Program-made: the position numbers and the translations under genes
Shown here: piece by piece, positions 15,894 to 24,914 of the stretch
Layout: the number at the start of each line of letters is the position of its first letter
Numbering within the stretch: the stretch's first letter is position 1
Notes under the pieces: model-generated
Told to the model about the DNA's origin: nothing
Databases searched by the model: none
What the model saw: the letters and a program-made list of their open reading frames with translations, nothing else
DNA from: Novimethylophilus kurashikiensis
GTDB lineage: Bacteria; Pseudomonadota; Gammaproteobacteria; Burkholderiales; Methylophilaceae
Assembly: GCF_003112435.1 (NCBI RefSeq)
Contig: NZ_BDOQ01000003.1
Location: 186,001-250,000, forward strand
DNA: 64,000 bases
Reading direction: 5' to 3'

Positions 15894-17468
15894 TTGAGCA
15901 CCCTCCACGACGAAATCCAGCGGCGACGCACGTTCGCCATCATCTCCCACCCCGACGCCGGTAAAACCACGCTGACCGAAAAACTGCTGTGGTTCGGCGG
16001 CGCGATCCAGATGGCGGGGGCGGTGCGAGCCCGCAAGGCCGGCAAGCATGCGACCTCGGACTGGATGGAGCTGGAAAAGCAGCGCGGGATTTCGGTCACG
16101 TCGTCGGTGATGCAGTTTCCCTACCGCGACTGCATCATCAACCTGCTCGATACCCCGGGCCACGACGACTTCTCGGAAGATACCTATCGCACACTGACCG
16201 CCGTGGACTCGGCGGTGATGGTGATCGACTCGGTCAACGGCGTGGAAGCCCAGACCATCAAGCTGCTCAACGTCTGCCGCATGCGCGACACGCCTATCGT
16301 CACGTTCGTCAACAAGCTGGATAGAGAAGGCAAAGCCCCGATCGACTTGCTGGACGAAATCGAATCCGTACTCGGCATGCAGTGCGCGCCGGTGACGTGG
16401 CCGATCGGCATGGGCAAGACTTTCCGCGGGGTGTATCACCTCGTCAACGACACCATTGCCTTCTTCGACCCGCACGCAGAAAAGGGCACGTCGGAAATGA
16501 TCCAGGGGATCGACAATCCGCGTCTGGACGAGCTGATCGGCCATCAGGCGGCGGAACTGCGCATGGATATCGAACTGGTGCGCGGCGCTTCGCACACCTT
16601 CGACAAGGAAGCCTATCTCTCCGGCAAGCAGACACCGGTGTTCTTCGGCTCGGCCGTCAACAATTTCGGCGTGCAATCGCTGCTCGACGCCGTGGTGGAT
16701 TTGTCGCCGACGCCGCTATCGCGCAAAACCGTGACCCGCGAGGTCACGCCGGACGAACCCAAGTTCACAGGCTTCGTGTTCAAGATTCAGGCCAACATGG
16801 ACCCCAAGCACCGCGACCGCATCGCGTTCGTGCGGGTTTGCTCAGGCAAGTTCGAGCGCGGCATGAAGCTGAAGCACGTGGCCGTGGACAAGCAGATTGC
16901 CGTCAACAATGCCATCACCTTTATGGCGCAGGACCGCAACACTACCGACGAAGCCTATGCTGGCGACATCATCGGCATTCCCAATCACGGTACGATCAAG
17001 CTGGGCGACACCTTCACCGAAGGCGAGGATTTGAAGTTCACGGGCATCCCGTCCTTCGCACCGGAACACTTCCGCCGTGCACGATTGAAGAACCCGCTCA
17101 AGATGAAGCAATTGCAAAAAGGCTTGCAGCAGTTGGCCGAGGAAGGCGCCTCGCAGTTGTTCCGCCCCCTGGCTTCCAACGATTTGATTCTGGGTGCGGT
17201 AGGTACGCTGCAATTCGACGTGGTGGCGCACCGGCTGGAATTCGAATACGGCGTGGACGTTGCCTTTGAATCCTTCGATTGCTCTACCGCACGCTGGCTG
17301 CGCGGTTCAGACGCCGATCTCAAGTCCATTGCGGACAAGTACGGCTACAACGTGGCGCTGGACGGCGCGGAAGATTACGTCTACCTGGCGCCCAACCGCG
17401 TCAACTTGGCGATGGCGCAAGAGCGCTACCCGGATATCCAGTTCCTGGAAACACGGGAAATCAGCTGA
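15894..17468 (+). CDS. prfC: Peptide chain release factor 3
   Basis: 524 residues with a TTG start (GAG upstream); the family is about 525-530. The GTPase recycles RF1 and RF2 from ribosomes after termination. The P-loop SHPDAGKTT is at residues 18-26, the switch region carries [11 protein letters not shown], and G3 is DTPGHDDF. G4 is NKLDR. RF3-specific sequences such as [12 protein letters not shown] and the C-terminal [12 protein letters not shown] region support the assignment over EF-G. No co-transcribed gene is visible. Confidence 0.97.
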   Translation: MSTLHDEIQRRRTFAIISHPDAGKTTLTEKLLWFGGAIQMAGAVRARKAGKHATSDWMELEKQRGISVTSSVMQFPYRDCIINLLDTPGHDDFSEDTYRTLTAVDSAVMVIDSVNGVEAQTIKLLNVCRMRDTPIVTFVNKLDREGKAPIDLLDEIESVLGMQCAPVTWPIGMGKTFRGVYHLVNDTIAFFDPHAEKGTSEMIQGIDNPRLDELIGHQAAELRMDIELVRGASHTFDKEAYLSGKQTPVFFGSAVNNFGVQSLLDAVVDLSPTPLSRKTVTREVTPDEPKFTGFVFKIQANMDPKHRDRIAFVRVCSGKFERGMKLKHVAVDKQIAVNNAITFMAQDRNTTDEAYAGDIIGIPNHGTIKLGDTFTEGEDLKFTGIPSFAPEHFRRARLKNPLKMKQLQKGLQQLAEEGASQLFRPLASNDLILGAVGTLQFDVVAHRLEFEYGVDVAFESFDCSTARWLRGSDADLKSIADKYGYNVALDGAEDYVYLAPNRVNLAMAQERYPDIQFLETREIS

Positions 17469-17682
17469 CGCCCCGAAGCTGAATTAAAAATGAGCGAGGA
17501 GGGTTGGATGCAAAGCGCACGGAGCGCAACGACCGAGACAGTACATTTAGTACGGCGAGGAAGTGACAACGCAGTTGCGGCGTAGGCTAACTCGCAAAGC
17601 GATGTTAAGACGCGTAGCGTCGGCCGGAGCCAACACCGGGCAACGCCGCAGACAATGCTCCGCAGCCATTTTTAAACAGCTT
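17469..17682. other. Intergenic stretch resembling a dispersed repeat
   Basis: 214 bp between prfC and the hemerythrin gene (convergent). It has repeat-like texture: GAGCGAGGAGGG, then GCGCACGGAGCGCAACGA, a GTAC-ATTTA-GTAC dyad at about 17541-17553, and a pyrimidine-poor tail to 17600. It has no coding features. Only one copy occurs in this window. It looks like an intergenic repeat family of related genomes, by memory only. Confidence 0.35.
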
Positions 17683-18210
17683 CTAAACGCCGCGCCGCTC
17701 GGCCATGGCATTCCCCAATGCGTCGAGCTGCGCTGGGTTCAACACCCGGCTGGCATAGGGCAGCAGCACCTTGTCTTCCAGCGGCATATGCTCGTGGTAT
17801 AGCCCGACAAAACGCTCCACCGGCATGGCCGCCGGATCGACCTCTCCGCCTTGGGACAGCGTCAACAGATAAAGCCGCAGCTCCTGCCACGCCTGGTTCA
17901 TTTCCTGATGTTGGGTCACCAGCAGTTCCAACAATCCTAGAATCTCCTGGTTTCCTTCTTGGGCGGCAATGTCGCGCAGAACAGGGAACAGGCTGCGTTC
18001 CTCGTCCTCGTGGTGATGTTGGCCGGCGGTGTCGAAATACTTGAGGATGCGCGTAGCCGCTTGTTGCGCGTCGGCATCGGTGCCGTGCTCGGCGATATGC
18101 GCCGGCAGGCGCAGCAGCAAATCGTTGAAGCCGGTAATGCGGCCGTGGCAGGCGCTGAGCAGTTGCAGCGGATGCTGGAAATCGGGGGCTGGCGTGTTGA
18201 AAGGGTTCAT
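17683..18210 (-). CDS. Hemerythrin HHE-domain protein
   Basis: 175 residues. The helix-bundle ligand pattern is present: HPLQLLSACHGRI near residue 12, GQHHHEDEERSLFP near 64, VTQHQEMNQAW near 100 and YHEHMPLEDKVLLP near 140. Such proteins bind a di-iron centre and respond to oxygen, NO or iron. I chose the ATG at 18210 because GGAGCTTTCA precedes it; the ATG at 18222 has no site. It overlaps the stop of the membrane protein upstream (ATGA), so the two are translationally coupled. The exact role is unknown. Confidence 0.88.
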   Translation of the reverse strand: MNPFNTPAPDFQHPLQLLSACHGRITGFNDLLLRLPAHIAEHGTDADAQQAATRILKYFDTAGQHHHEDEERSLFPVLRDIAAQEGNQEILGLLELLVTQHQEMNQAWQELRLYLLTLSQGGEVDPAAMPVERFVGLYHEHMPLEDKVLLPYASRVLNPAQLDALGNAMAERRGV

Positions 18211-18683
18211 TGAAAGCTCCATCCGTGGCTACCGGCAACCGCGCCTGCTACGGTGACTAGGCTCATCGTCAGCAATAGCCAATGCATCACGATAATCGCG
18301 GTCAGCGTCTTGCGTGGGGCGGTTCGAGCAGATTGGGCCAGTTTGCGGTGCAATACCAGCGGTTCCAGCACGAACAGCATCAAAGTAAAGATCGCCCAGG
18401 TGGCCGTCATGGCGTGCACCCACCAGAACTGGGCGTCCAGGTAACGGTCCCAGGCGTTCAACACGTAGAGCATGTAAAAGCCGGAAAGCCCGGTGATCAG
18501 GGTGTAGATTCGCGCCTGGCGGGCAAAACGGCTTTCCACCGCTTCGAAAAACTCCACGCGCTCTGCTTCGCTGCGGAACGCCTTGACGGCGGGCAGCAGC
18601 ACCATCGTCACCATGCCCACGCCGCCGATCCACAGCACGACACCGAGTACATGCAGCACGCGAGCGATGATGAAGGTTTCCAC
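18207..18683 (-). CDS. Four-helix membrane protein, CopD-like
   Basis: 158 residues from a GTG at 18683 (AAAGAG upstream); longer ORF readings run into the preceding gene. Segments near residues 5-25, 52-72, 85-108 and 128-152 are hydrophobic. LHVLGVVLWIGGVGMVTMVLLPA resembles the first helix of CopD and related predicted membrane proteins, where a His and Trp may hold haem or copper. The next gene is a hemerythrin-like protein whose start overlaps this stop. A shared role in oxygen or metal sensing is a guess. Confidence 0.75.
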   Translation of the reverse strand: METFIIARVLHVLGVVLWIGGVGMVTMVLLPAVKAFRSEAERVEFFEAVESRFARQARIYTLITGLSGFYMLYVLNAWDRYLDAQFWWVHAMTATWAIFTLMLFVLEPLVLHRKLAQSARTAPRKTLTAIIVMHWLLLTMSLVTVAGAVAGSHGWSFQ

Positions 18684-18723
18684 GGTCTCTTTCTTGATTC
18701 GCCTGTTCTTGAATTCGCCCTGG

Positions 18724-20616
18724 TTAGGCCGGGATGGCTTCCAGCGCCTCGTGCACTTCCAGCCAGCGCATCTCGGCCTCGTCAATCCAGCCGCTCAGCT
18801 CGGCCTGGCGCTTCAGCAGGGTTTGCAATTGCGTGGACTCGCCTTGGGTATAGAGTTCCGGATCGCCCAGGCGTTCATCCAGCTCGGTCTTCTCGGTTTG
18901 CCAGGCGGCGAGTTTTTTCTCAAGCTGCTCGGCTTCCTTGGTCAACGTACGGCGCTGCGCCAAGCGTGCCTGGCGGTCGGCCTGGGCTTGGGCGCGCTCC
19001 GCCTTGAGCGCTGCCTTGTCTGCGCTCGGAGCCGGTTTTTCGGCGGTGCGCTGTTCAGCCAGCCACTGTTTGTAATCGTCGAGATCGCCGTCGAAGGGCG
19101 CGGCCTTGCCGTCGGCCACCAGCAAAAAACGGTCGCAAGTGGCGCGCAGCAAGGCACGGTCGTGCGACACCAGCACCACGCCGCCGTCGTATTCCTGCAA
19201 GGCCATGGTAAGCGCATGGCGCATTTCCAGGTCGAGGTGGTTGGTGGGCTCGTCCAGCAACAATAAATTGGGCCGTTGCCAGATTAGCAGTGCCAGTGCG
19301 AGCCGCGATTTCTCGCCGCCCGAGAACGGGCCGCACGGTGTGGTGGCCATGTCGCCGCGGAAATCGAAGCCGCCCAGGTGATCGCGCAACTCTTGCTCGC
19401 GCGTCTTGGGGTCGAGCCGCATCATGTGCTGTAGAGGTGATTCCTCCGGTCGCAGCTGTTCAAGCTGATGCTGGGCGAAATAACCGATGTTGAGATCCTT
19501 ACCCTCGACCCGTTTGCCGGACATCACCGGTAGTTCGCCGGCCAGCAGCTTGATCAGGGTGGATTTACCCGCGCCGTTGCGGCCGAGCAACCCCAGCCGC
19601 TCGCCGGGACGCAAGGTCAGTGCAATATCGCGCAGCAGGGCTTGGCCAGCGTAGCCGACCTGCGCTTCATCCAACACCAATAGCGGATCGGGCGCTGCCG
19701 CCATATCGCGGAAATGGAAGCTGAACGGCGAATCGACGTGAGCCGCGGAAATCAGCTCCATACGCTCCAACGCCTTGATACGGCTCTGCGCCTGCCGTGC
19801 CTTGGTGGCCTTGGCACGGAAACGGTCGATGTAGCTGTGCAAGTGCGCCATCTCGCGCTGTTGGCGCTCGTAAAGGGACTGCTGCTGCGCCAGGCGTTCG
19901 GAGCGCTGGCGTTCGAAATCGGAATAGCCGCCTTTGTACAGTGTGAGCTTCTGGTTTTCGATGTGGGCGACCTGATCGACCACGGCGTCGATGAAATCGC
20001 GGTCGTGCGAGATCAACACCAACGTGCCGCGATATTCCTTGAGCCAGCTTTCCAGCCAGATGACGGCGTCCAGATCGAGGTGGTTGGTGGGCTCGTCCAG
20101 CAACAGCAAGTCCGAGCGGCACATGAGCGCTCGTGCCAGGTTGAGGCGCACGCGCCAGCCGCCGGAGAAATCGCTCACCGGGCGGGTGAAATCGCTGTCG
20201 GAGAAGCCCAGTCCATGTAGTAATTCCGCGGCTCTCGCCGGAGCGGCATAGCCGCCGATATCGCCCAGCCGGGCATGGAGTTCGCCCAGATGTGCACCAT
20301 CGTGGCTCGCCTCGGCTTCCTTGATGGCGCGCTCGATGCTGCGCAGTTCGGCGTCGCCATCCAGCACGAAATCGAGCGCCTGATCGGGTAAGGCGGGCGT
20401 TTCCTGGGCAACGTGGGCAACCACCCAGACTGGGGGAATGTCCAGATCGCCAGCTTCCTGGTGGAGTTCTCCCCGCAACAGGGCGAACAGACTGGATTTT
20501 CCTGCACCATTGGCGCCGGTCAGCGCGACTTTCTGTCCCGGGTGGATTTGCAGCGAGGCCCCTTCGATCAAGGGTTTTGCGCCGCGGGCGAGGGTGAGAT
20601 TGCGAAATTGGATCAC
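18724..20616 (-). CDS. yheS: ABC-F family ATPase, YheS-like
   Basis: 630 residues with two ABC domains and no membrane segment. First domain: Walker A GANGAGKSS, signature FSGGW, Walker B LLLLDEPTNHLD. Linker near 240-290 is Arg/Gln-rich (RFRAKATKARQAQSRIKALERME). Second domain: GRNGAGKST, FSGGEKSRLALA, LLLLDEPTNHLD. The C-terminal 110 residues are a charged coiled coil. ABC-F proteins bind the ribosomal E site and relieve stalled translation. The architecture and the linker favour YheS over Uup or EttA. It ends 40 bp before the CopD-like gene, which may be co-transcribed. Confidence 0.9.
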   Translation of the reverse strand: MIQFRNLTLARGAKPLIEGASLQIHPGQKVALTGANGAGKSSLFALLRGELHQEAGDLDIPPVWVVAHVAQETPALPDQALDFVLDGDAELRSIERAIKEAEASHDGAHLGELHARLGDIGGYAAPARAAELLHGLGFSDSDFTRPVSDFSGGWRVRLNLARALMCRSDLLLLDEPTNHLDLDAVIWLESWLKEYRGTLVLISHDRDFIDAVVDQVAHIENQKLTLYKGGYSDFERQRSERLAQQQSLYERQQREMAHLHSYIDRFRAKATKARQAQSRIKALERMELISAAHVDSPFSFHFRDMAAAPDPLLVLDEAQVGYAGQALLRDIALTLRPGERLGLLGRNGAGKSTLIKLLAGELPVMSGKRVEGKDLNIGYFAQHQLEQLRPEESPLQHMMRLDPKTREQELRDHLGGFDFRGDMATTPCGPFSGGEKSRLALALLIWQRPNLLLLDEPTNHLDLEMRHALTMALQEYDGGVVLVSHDRALLRATCDRFLLVADGKAAPFDGDLDDYKQWLAEQRTAEKPAPSADKAALKAERAQAQADRQARLAQRRTLTKEAEQLEKKLAAWQTEKTELDERLGDPELYTQGESTQLQTLLKRQAELSGWIDEAEMRWLEVHEALEAIPA

Positions 20617-20777
20617 AGCGGGGAATACGGATGAAAAGCCGCCAGTATAAAGGCCGGCAAGGCATCCAGGAACGCATGGCTGTCACAAAGTTTTGCCATC
20701 ATCCCAGCCATGACAGCCCAGGCAATGGTATGGAACCTGCTTGGATGAGATGACTACAAGACCATAAGGAGTTCGCG

Positions 20778-20942
20778 ATGTACAAATGGCTATGCTACGA
20801 CGAAGACACAGTGTTCTACATTCAAGCGGCAACGCGGGAAGAGGCGCAAGCCTTTGCGGAGCTGCATGACGGCCACGTGGTCTGCGCCATGCAGCCGCTT
20901 GATGAGAACAGTATCGACCATGCGGACAAGCGGTCGCAATGA
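20778..20942 (+). CDS. Small 54-residue ORF, unknown function
   Basis: ATG at 20778 with TAAGGA 7 bases upstream. The protein begins MYKWLCYDED and ends in a charged tail (HADKRSQ), with an AATREEAQAFAELHDG helix in the middle. Acidic, soluble, two Cys. It is divergent from yheS, with 161 bp between them, and convergent with the polyferredoxin gene. I do not recognise the family. The ribosome binding site and coding texture support a real gene. Confidence 0.6.
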   Translation: MYKWLCYDEDTVFYIQAATREEAQAFAELHDGHVVCAMQPLDENSIDHADKRSQ

Positions 20943-20972
20943 CGACAGCCACGCCGCTTCGCTACTGATGGT

Positions 20973-22376
20973 TTACCAGATGTAAAACAGCAATACCCAC
21001 GGGACGATGATCCCGCCTATAGCCATTGCGACAGCCGCTAGCGAACAATAGCGTGCTGCGAGCGTCCTGTTCTGCCGACTGATGACCCCATAAGCGAGAT
21101 GCAGGCTCCATGCTGCTGCAAACGCCAGTACCAGCGCCCTTGCCGTCCCCAGCCAGGGGAACATGAGACCTTCGGCTTTCAGCATGGTGACGGTCAATGC
21201 AGACAACCCCAGGAATACGCCGAAACCGCCCATCGGGATGAGGCTGTAGGCCAATCGGGACGGGGTGACGTGCGGCTTTCCGCCCAATATGACTGCGGCA
21301 ACCTTGAGCCAGGCCCAGACCCAACTGCCCACAATGATGGCCGTGGCGGCGATATAGGTCAGGATCATAGCGCCGTCGAGCCAGGTGAAGGTGTCGGAAG
21401 CTTCCGGATAATGGGTCAGCAACCACCACGGTGCATTGGTATCGAGCGCCCACCACCATTCCTTGGCCACCAACCATTCCGCAGCCGCCTGCTTGGCGGC
21501 GACGAACCAGGGAGAGCCGGACCACTGGAAGGCGCCGATGGCGGTACCGATCATGCCGAATACCAGCAGTGCCGCTTCCCAGGGTTTGGCCTCGTTGGTA
21601 TGCATGTCCACCACTTCAGATCCCGGATTGCGCAAGGTGAGTGCGATGGCCCCTTTGTGCCCCGCACATTGTCCGCACATGTGGCAATCGGACGCACCTT
21701 TCATGGACTTGATATGCACCATCGGTGCGCAATGAATGGCTTGCGGAGGCGTTGTCGAAGCCTTCCATGTCTCCTGATCGACGCGAAAATGCACCGGTGC
21801 CAGTCGTGAAAGCAGTCCGAACACGCCGTTGACCGGACACAAGTGGCGACACCAGACGCGCTTGTTCTTGCCGTAGACCAGGCCGATGCCGATGGCGGCC
21901 AGCGTCGAGCCGCCCAGTACCAGCAGCGCTGCTACGGCGTATTCGTATACGCTCACCAACTGCCCGTAAACAGTGGTCAAGATAAACGCCACGAAGGGCC
22001 ATCCACCCCATTTCATCCACCTGGGGATTGGTTTCCCTAAGCCGAATTTCGAGGCGAACTCGCTCAAGGCGCCCTCGGGGCACAACACCCCGCACCAGAC
22101 GCGCCCCATCAACATCATCGACAGGATCACGAATGGCCACCAGATGCCCCAGAACACGAATTGCGCGAACAGGGTTAGGTTGTGCAGCATGCGTCCATCG
22201 GCGGGAGGCAGCGGCAGCAAGGCTGGCACCGTCACCAATCCGATATAGGCCAGGACGACGATCCATTGCAGAGCGATGATGGTGGTTCGGTGTCGCCGTA
22301 AAAGCTCACCCAACCAGGCAAGCCTAGTTGGGTCAGGCGTATGGAACGGCGTGAGCGGTTGTATCAGTCTTTGCAT
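20973..22376 (-). CDS. ftrD: Membrane polyferredoxin of a P19/Ftr-type iron uptake operon (FtrD-like)
   Basis: 467 residues with at least eight membrane segments. Cytosolic or membrane-edge cysteine motifs are CGVLCPEG near residue 95, CRHLCPVNG near 176 and CHMCGQC near 232, the NapH/FtrD pattern for 4Fe-4S clusters. FtrD is thought to move electrons across the inner membrane for iron reduction or oxidation during P19-dependent uptake. The gene is last in the operon P19 - porin - cupredoxin - polyferredoxin and starts 3 bases after the cupredoxin stop (AGGCT before the ATG). Its role in electron transfer is inferred from the family. Confidence 0.85.
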   Translation of the reverse strand: MQRLIQPLTPFHTPDPTRLAWLGELLRRHRTTIIALQWIVVLAYIGLVTVPALLPLPPADGRMLHNLTLFAQFVFWGIWWPFVILSMMLMGRVWCGVLCPEGALSEFASKFGLGKPIPRWMKWGGWPFVAFILTTVYGQLVSVYEYAVAALLVLGGSTLAAIGIGLVYGKNKRVWCRHLCPVNGVFGLLSRLAPVHFRVDQETWKASTTPPQAIHCAPMVHIKSMKGASDCHMCGQCAGHKGAIALTLRNPGSEVVDMHTNEAKPWEAALLVFGMIGTAIGAFQWSGSPWFVAAKQAAAEWLVAKEWWWALDTNAPWWLLTHYPEASDTFTWLDGAMILTYIAATAIIVGSWVWAWLKVAAVILGGKPHVTPSRLAYSLIPMGGFGVFLGLSALTVTMLKAEGLMFPWLGTARALVLAFAAAWSLHLAYGVISRQNRTLAARYCSLAAVAMAIGGIIVPWVLLFYIW

Positions 22377-22379
22377 AGC

Positions 22380-22706
22380 CTACTTAGCGATGATGCGGCC
22401 TTTGGCCGTCTCGGGATGAAATTCTCCGAAGAAAGGATAGGTGCCCGGCTTTAAAGGTGCGAACACCATGGGTCTGGTCACCCCCTCGCCCATTACCGAT
22501 TCCTTCTTGAGTTCATAGCTTTCGAACTCCTCTGGTCCCGGCCCCTGGTTGGTGATGAGCAGCTTAAATTTCACCCCCGCAGGCACTTCGACGGTTTCCG
22601 GAAAAAAGTGGCCGCCCTTGATGGTGAGCTTGTATTCCAGCATGCCTTCAGCGTTGGCCTGACCGTTAAAGGCCAGGCCCATCATTAGCAGAACGATCCA
22701 GCGCAT
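22380..22706 (-). CDS. ftrB: Periplasmic cupredoxin-domain protein (FtrB-like)
   Basis: 108 residues with a signal peptide (MRWIVLLMMGLAFNGQANA). The rest is a single cupredoxin fold: GGHFFPETVEVPAGVKFKLL, then PEEFESYELKKE, and GEFHPETAKGRI at the end, matching FtrB/EfeO-type domains that handle iron with or without copper. I chose the ATG at 22706, which has GGGGA upstream; an ATG at 22718 overlaps the porin stop as TAATG and is possible. The partner genes define the role in iron uptake. Confidence 0.83.
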   Translation of the reverse strand: MRWIVLLMMGLAFNGQANAEGMLEYKLTIKGGHFFPETVEVPAGVKFKLLITNQGPGPEEFESYELKKESVMGEGVTRPMVFAPLKPGTYPFFGEFHPETAKGRIIAK

Positions 22707-22717
22707 GCTTTTCCCCA

Positions 22718-24223
22718 TTAATAGTTGATCTGGGCGCGCATGCCCAATACCGTCACATTGTTTGCCGCAGTGTTTCCGGCAGGATTGCTGATCCACTGGA
22801 TATCCGGCGTGATCTCGAACTGATGATTGATGCGATAGCGGTAATAGGCTTCCATCGTTTTTTCGATCCCGCTTGCCTTGAAGCCGTAATCGGCACTGCC
22901 GTCGCTGTTAGCATCCAAGGTCAGCGCTTCCCGGTGGAAATCGCTGCTGACGCGGTTGGCGCCTAAGGCAATACCGATGGCATCGCCGGCACGATTCCAG
23001 TAGCTGCCACCGAATTCAGCACCCAGGCTGACGGTCTGGTCGAACGGCAGATGACGACCCCAGCCCTTGCCGTAACGACCGAATATCGTGGTGTAATCGC
23101 CGACCTTCTGGTCGAAGTTGATCCCCATGCCTTCATGGCGCTCCAACTCATCCGCCACATAGGTCGGCGCTTGACCATTGGTCCAGGCCAGCAAACGGTA
23201 ATGGCCAACATCACCCAGGAGACGAGTCGTGGCTTCGGCTTGCCCGATGATGAACGGCTTGGTGAAAGAGCCGTCGAACGCTGCGCCCGGGCCGGAACCG
23301 AACACGCCGATTGAGAGCTCATAACTTTCCGGCTTTGCCGCATTGTTGCGCCAAGCCACCCGAGCGCCCGGCGTGAATCCATAACCGTCGGCACCGACGT
23401 TGGCGGCGAGCGGGTTATCCAGCAAGGCGTTGTGCACGAACATGCTGGAGAGGAACTGACGCGTCTCGTCGTTGCCGGCGCTGTTCTGGTCGAAGAACGC
23501 AAAGGGGTCCATCTTGCCAAAATTGATGGTCAGCATTTGTTTCGACTGTGGCTTGAATCCGCCCAGCGGCAGCGGAATCTCGGCCTGGTACCAAGCCTCG
23601 GCCAGCATCACTGCGCTGGTATCGGGCGTAAGGGCGGAACCCAACTGGAACGATGTTGCATTGGGACCGCTGAACGCCGTCATGTTTTCCGACGCGCCCT
23701 TGCCTTGGCCGATGCGGAAATGGCCGAAGATCGTGCTGGTGATATCCCCCATTTCTCCTGCCGGCAGGCTCACGGTGACATCAGCGCGATAATTGACGCG
23801 GGACTTGTTGTTTTCCAAACCGCTCGGCTTTTGCCACACTGAGGTAAAGCTGGCATCGGCCTTTACCCCCTCCAGCGCTTCCACCACTTTGGCGGATTTC
23901 TGCATGCCCAGGGCCTGGGCCTCGACAGCTTTTAGGCGAGAGGCCAGCTCCGGCTCGTTTTCGCTAATGCTGTCGTTTTCGAGCGAGGCTTCCAATTGGG
24001 CGTTATGCTCTTCCAGCACTTTGACTCGCTCGGCCAGGATCGGTGCGGAGGGCTGATTTTCCAACTGCTTACGCAGCTTGGCATTGTCTTCTTCCAGTAC
24101 TTGCAGGCGACCGGAGAGTTGCTTCATTTCCTTCAGCAAATCCTGCATCGAGGGATCTTCAGCATAGGAGGGCGAGGCCGTCATCGCTAGCAGAGCCGCA
24201 ATGGTGGCTGGCTTTCGCATCAT
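22718..24223 (-). CDS. Outer membrane porin with N-terminal coiled coil, in the iron operon
   Basis: About 501 residues. Signal peptide ends near SYAED; a coiled coil (MKQLSGRLQVLEEDNAKLRK and later heptads) spans about residues 25-115; a beta-barrel of OprB/carbohydrate-porin type follows and ends in NY. Short turns and long strands with aromatic girdle residues are visible (for example GHFRIGQGKGASENM). The start overlaps the P19 stop by one base (TGATG); a TTG three bases upstream is an alternative. A porin between P19 and the cupredoxin suggests a dedicated entry route for iron complexes or a peptidoglycan-anchored barrel. That use is inference. Confidence 0.82.
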   Translation of the reverse strand: MMRKPATIAALLAMTASPSYAEDPSMQDLLKEMKQLSGRLQVLEEDNAKLRKQLENQPSAPILAERVKVLEEHNAQLEASLENDSISENEPELASRLKAVEAQALGMQKSAKVVEALEGVKADASFTSVWQKPSGLENNKSRVNYRADVTVSLPAGEMGDITSTIFGHFRIGQGKGASENMTAFSGPNATSFQLGSALTPDTSAVMLAEAWYQAEIPLPLGGFKPQSKQMLTINFGKMDPFAFFDQNSAGNDETRQFLSSMFVHNALLDNPLAANVGADGYGFTPGARVAWRNNAAKPESYELSIGVFGSGPGAAFDGSFTKPFIIGQAEATTRLLGDVGHYRLLAWTNGQAPTYVADELERHEGMGINFDQKVGDYTTIFGRYGKGWGRHLPFDQTVSLGAEFGGSYWNRAGDAIGIALGANRVSSDFHREALTLDANSDGSADYGFKASGIEKTMEAYYRYRINHQFEITPDIQWISNPAGNTAANNVTVLGMRAQINY

Positions 24224-24768
24224 CAATAGCCGCCCTTCTTGCCGATGCCGGCGAAGGTGAATTCATATTCCACGTCGAACGGCTTGAACCAGGGACGTAC
24301 GCCGGTGAGTCGATCCGTATGTCGACCGAAATGAGAATGCGGGTTGGCCGTGGGCGGTGCGATGGTGTACTTGACCTTGTATTTGCCCGGCCCCATGAGC
24401 TTGATGTTGTCGCCGTAGTGCGGACCGTCGTTGGCCACCATGGGCATGAAATCGCCCTTGATGACCTTGCCTTCCGGCAGCTTGGTGATTTCGTACTTGA
24501 TCTCAAGATACGGAACCCAGGCCCCGTCCTCGAAGCCGTTGGGATTATTGGCGAGAGCATGGATATCGGCTTCCATGTGGACATCGGACTCCTCGGGCTT
24601 GGCCATCATGCCGTCCGGCTCCATCAACACCGGTTGCAGATACACCGCGGCGATTTCCATACCGTTGCGCTGCTGCGGCGTACCGATGGGATATTCCACT
24701 GCCTGGGCCGAGATCGCCCCTAAGCCCATACCTGCGCCCAGTAATCCACACAAAATCGAACGTTTCAT
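24223..24768 (-). CDS. ftrA: P19/Tpd-family periplasmic iron-binding protein (FtrA-like)
   Basis: 181 residues from the ATG at 24768, which has AAAGGAG 6 bases upstream; an earlier start would lack this. Signal peptide MKRSILCGLLGAGMGLGAISAQA. Family features are GMEIAAVYLQPV, HMEADIHAL (Glu and His metal ligands), MVANDGPHYGDN and HFGRHTDRLTGV near the C-terminus. P19 proteins are periplasmic dimers that bind copper and iron and serve high-affinity iron uptake. It is first in the operon, behind a Fur box. Confidence 0.92.
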   Translation of the reverse strand: MKRSILCGLLGAGMGLGAISAQAVEYPIGTPQQRNGMEIAAVYLQPVLMEPDGMMAKPEESDVHMEADIHALANNPNGFEDGAWVPYLEIKYEITKLPEGKVIKGDFMPMVANDGPHYGDNIKLMGPGKYKVKYTIAPPTANPHSHFGRHTDRLTGVRPWFKPFDVEYEFTFAGIGKKGGY

Positions 24769-24798
24769 TGACGACTCCTTTAGGTTAGTTTTCGCCAA

Positions 24799-24813
24799 TG
24801 ATAATTATTCTCA
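24799..24813. promoter_or_regulatory. Fur box upstream of the P19 operon
   Basis: TGATAAT-T-ATTCTCA matches the 7-1-7 Fur consensus (TGATAATnATTATCA) with one mismatch. It lies about 30 bp before the P19 start codon, where a bound repressor would block the promoter. This supports iron-repressed expression of the operon. Confidence 0.8.
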
Positions 24814-24867
24814 TTTAATGGGTCAAGAATGAGCTTCCGAGATTGATGTAAATAGGTGTAAAAACAA

Positions 24868-24889
24868 AAAGGCCGCTTGCGCGGCCTTT
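24868..24889 (-). terminator. Terminator of rho (bidirectional in form)
   Basis: AAAGGCCGC and GCGGCCTTT pair around a 4-base loop. On the minus strand TTTTTGTTTTT follows, 26 bases after the rho stop codon. Confidence 0.85.
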
Positions 24890-24914
24890 GATGAGATTAC
24901 TAACAAGCAGAACG

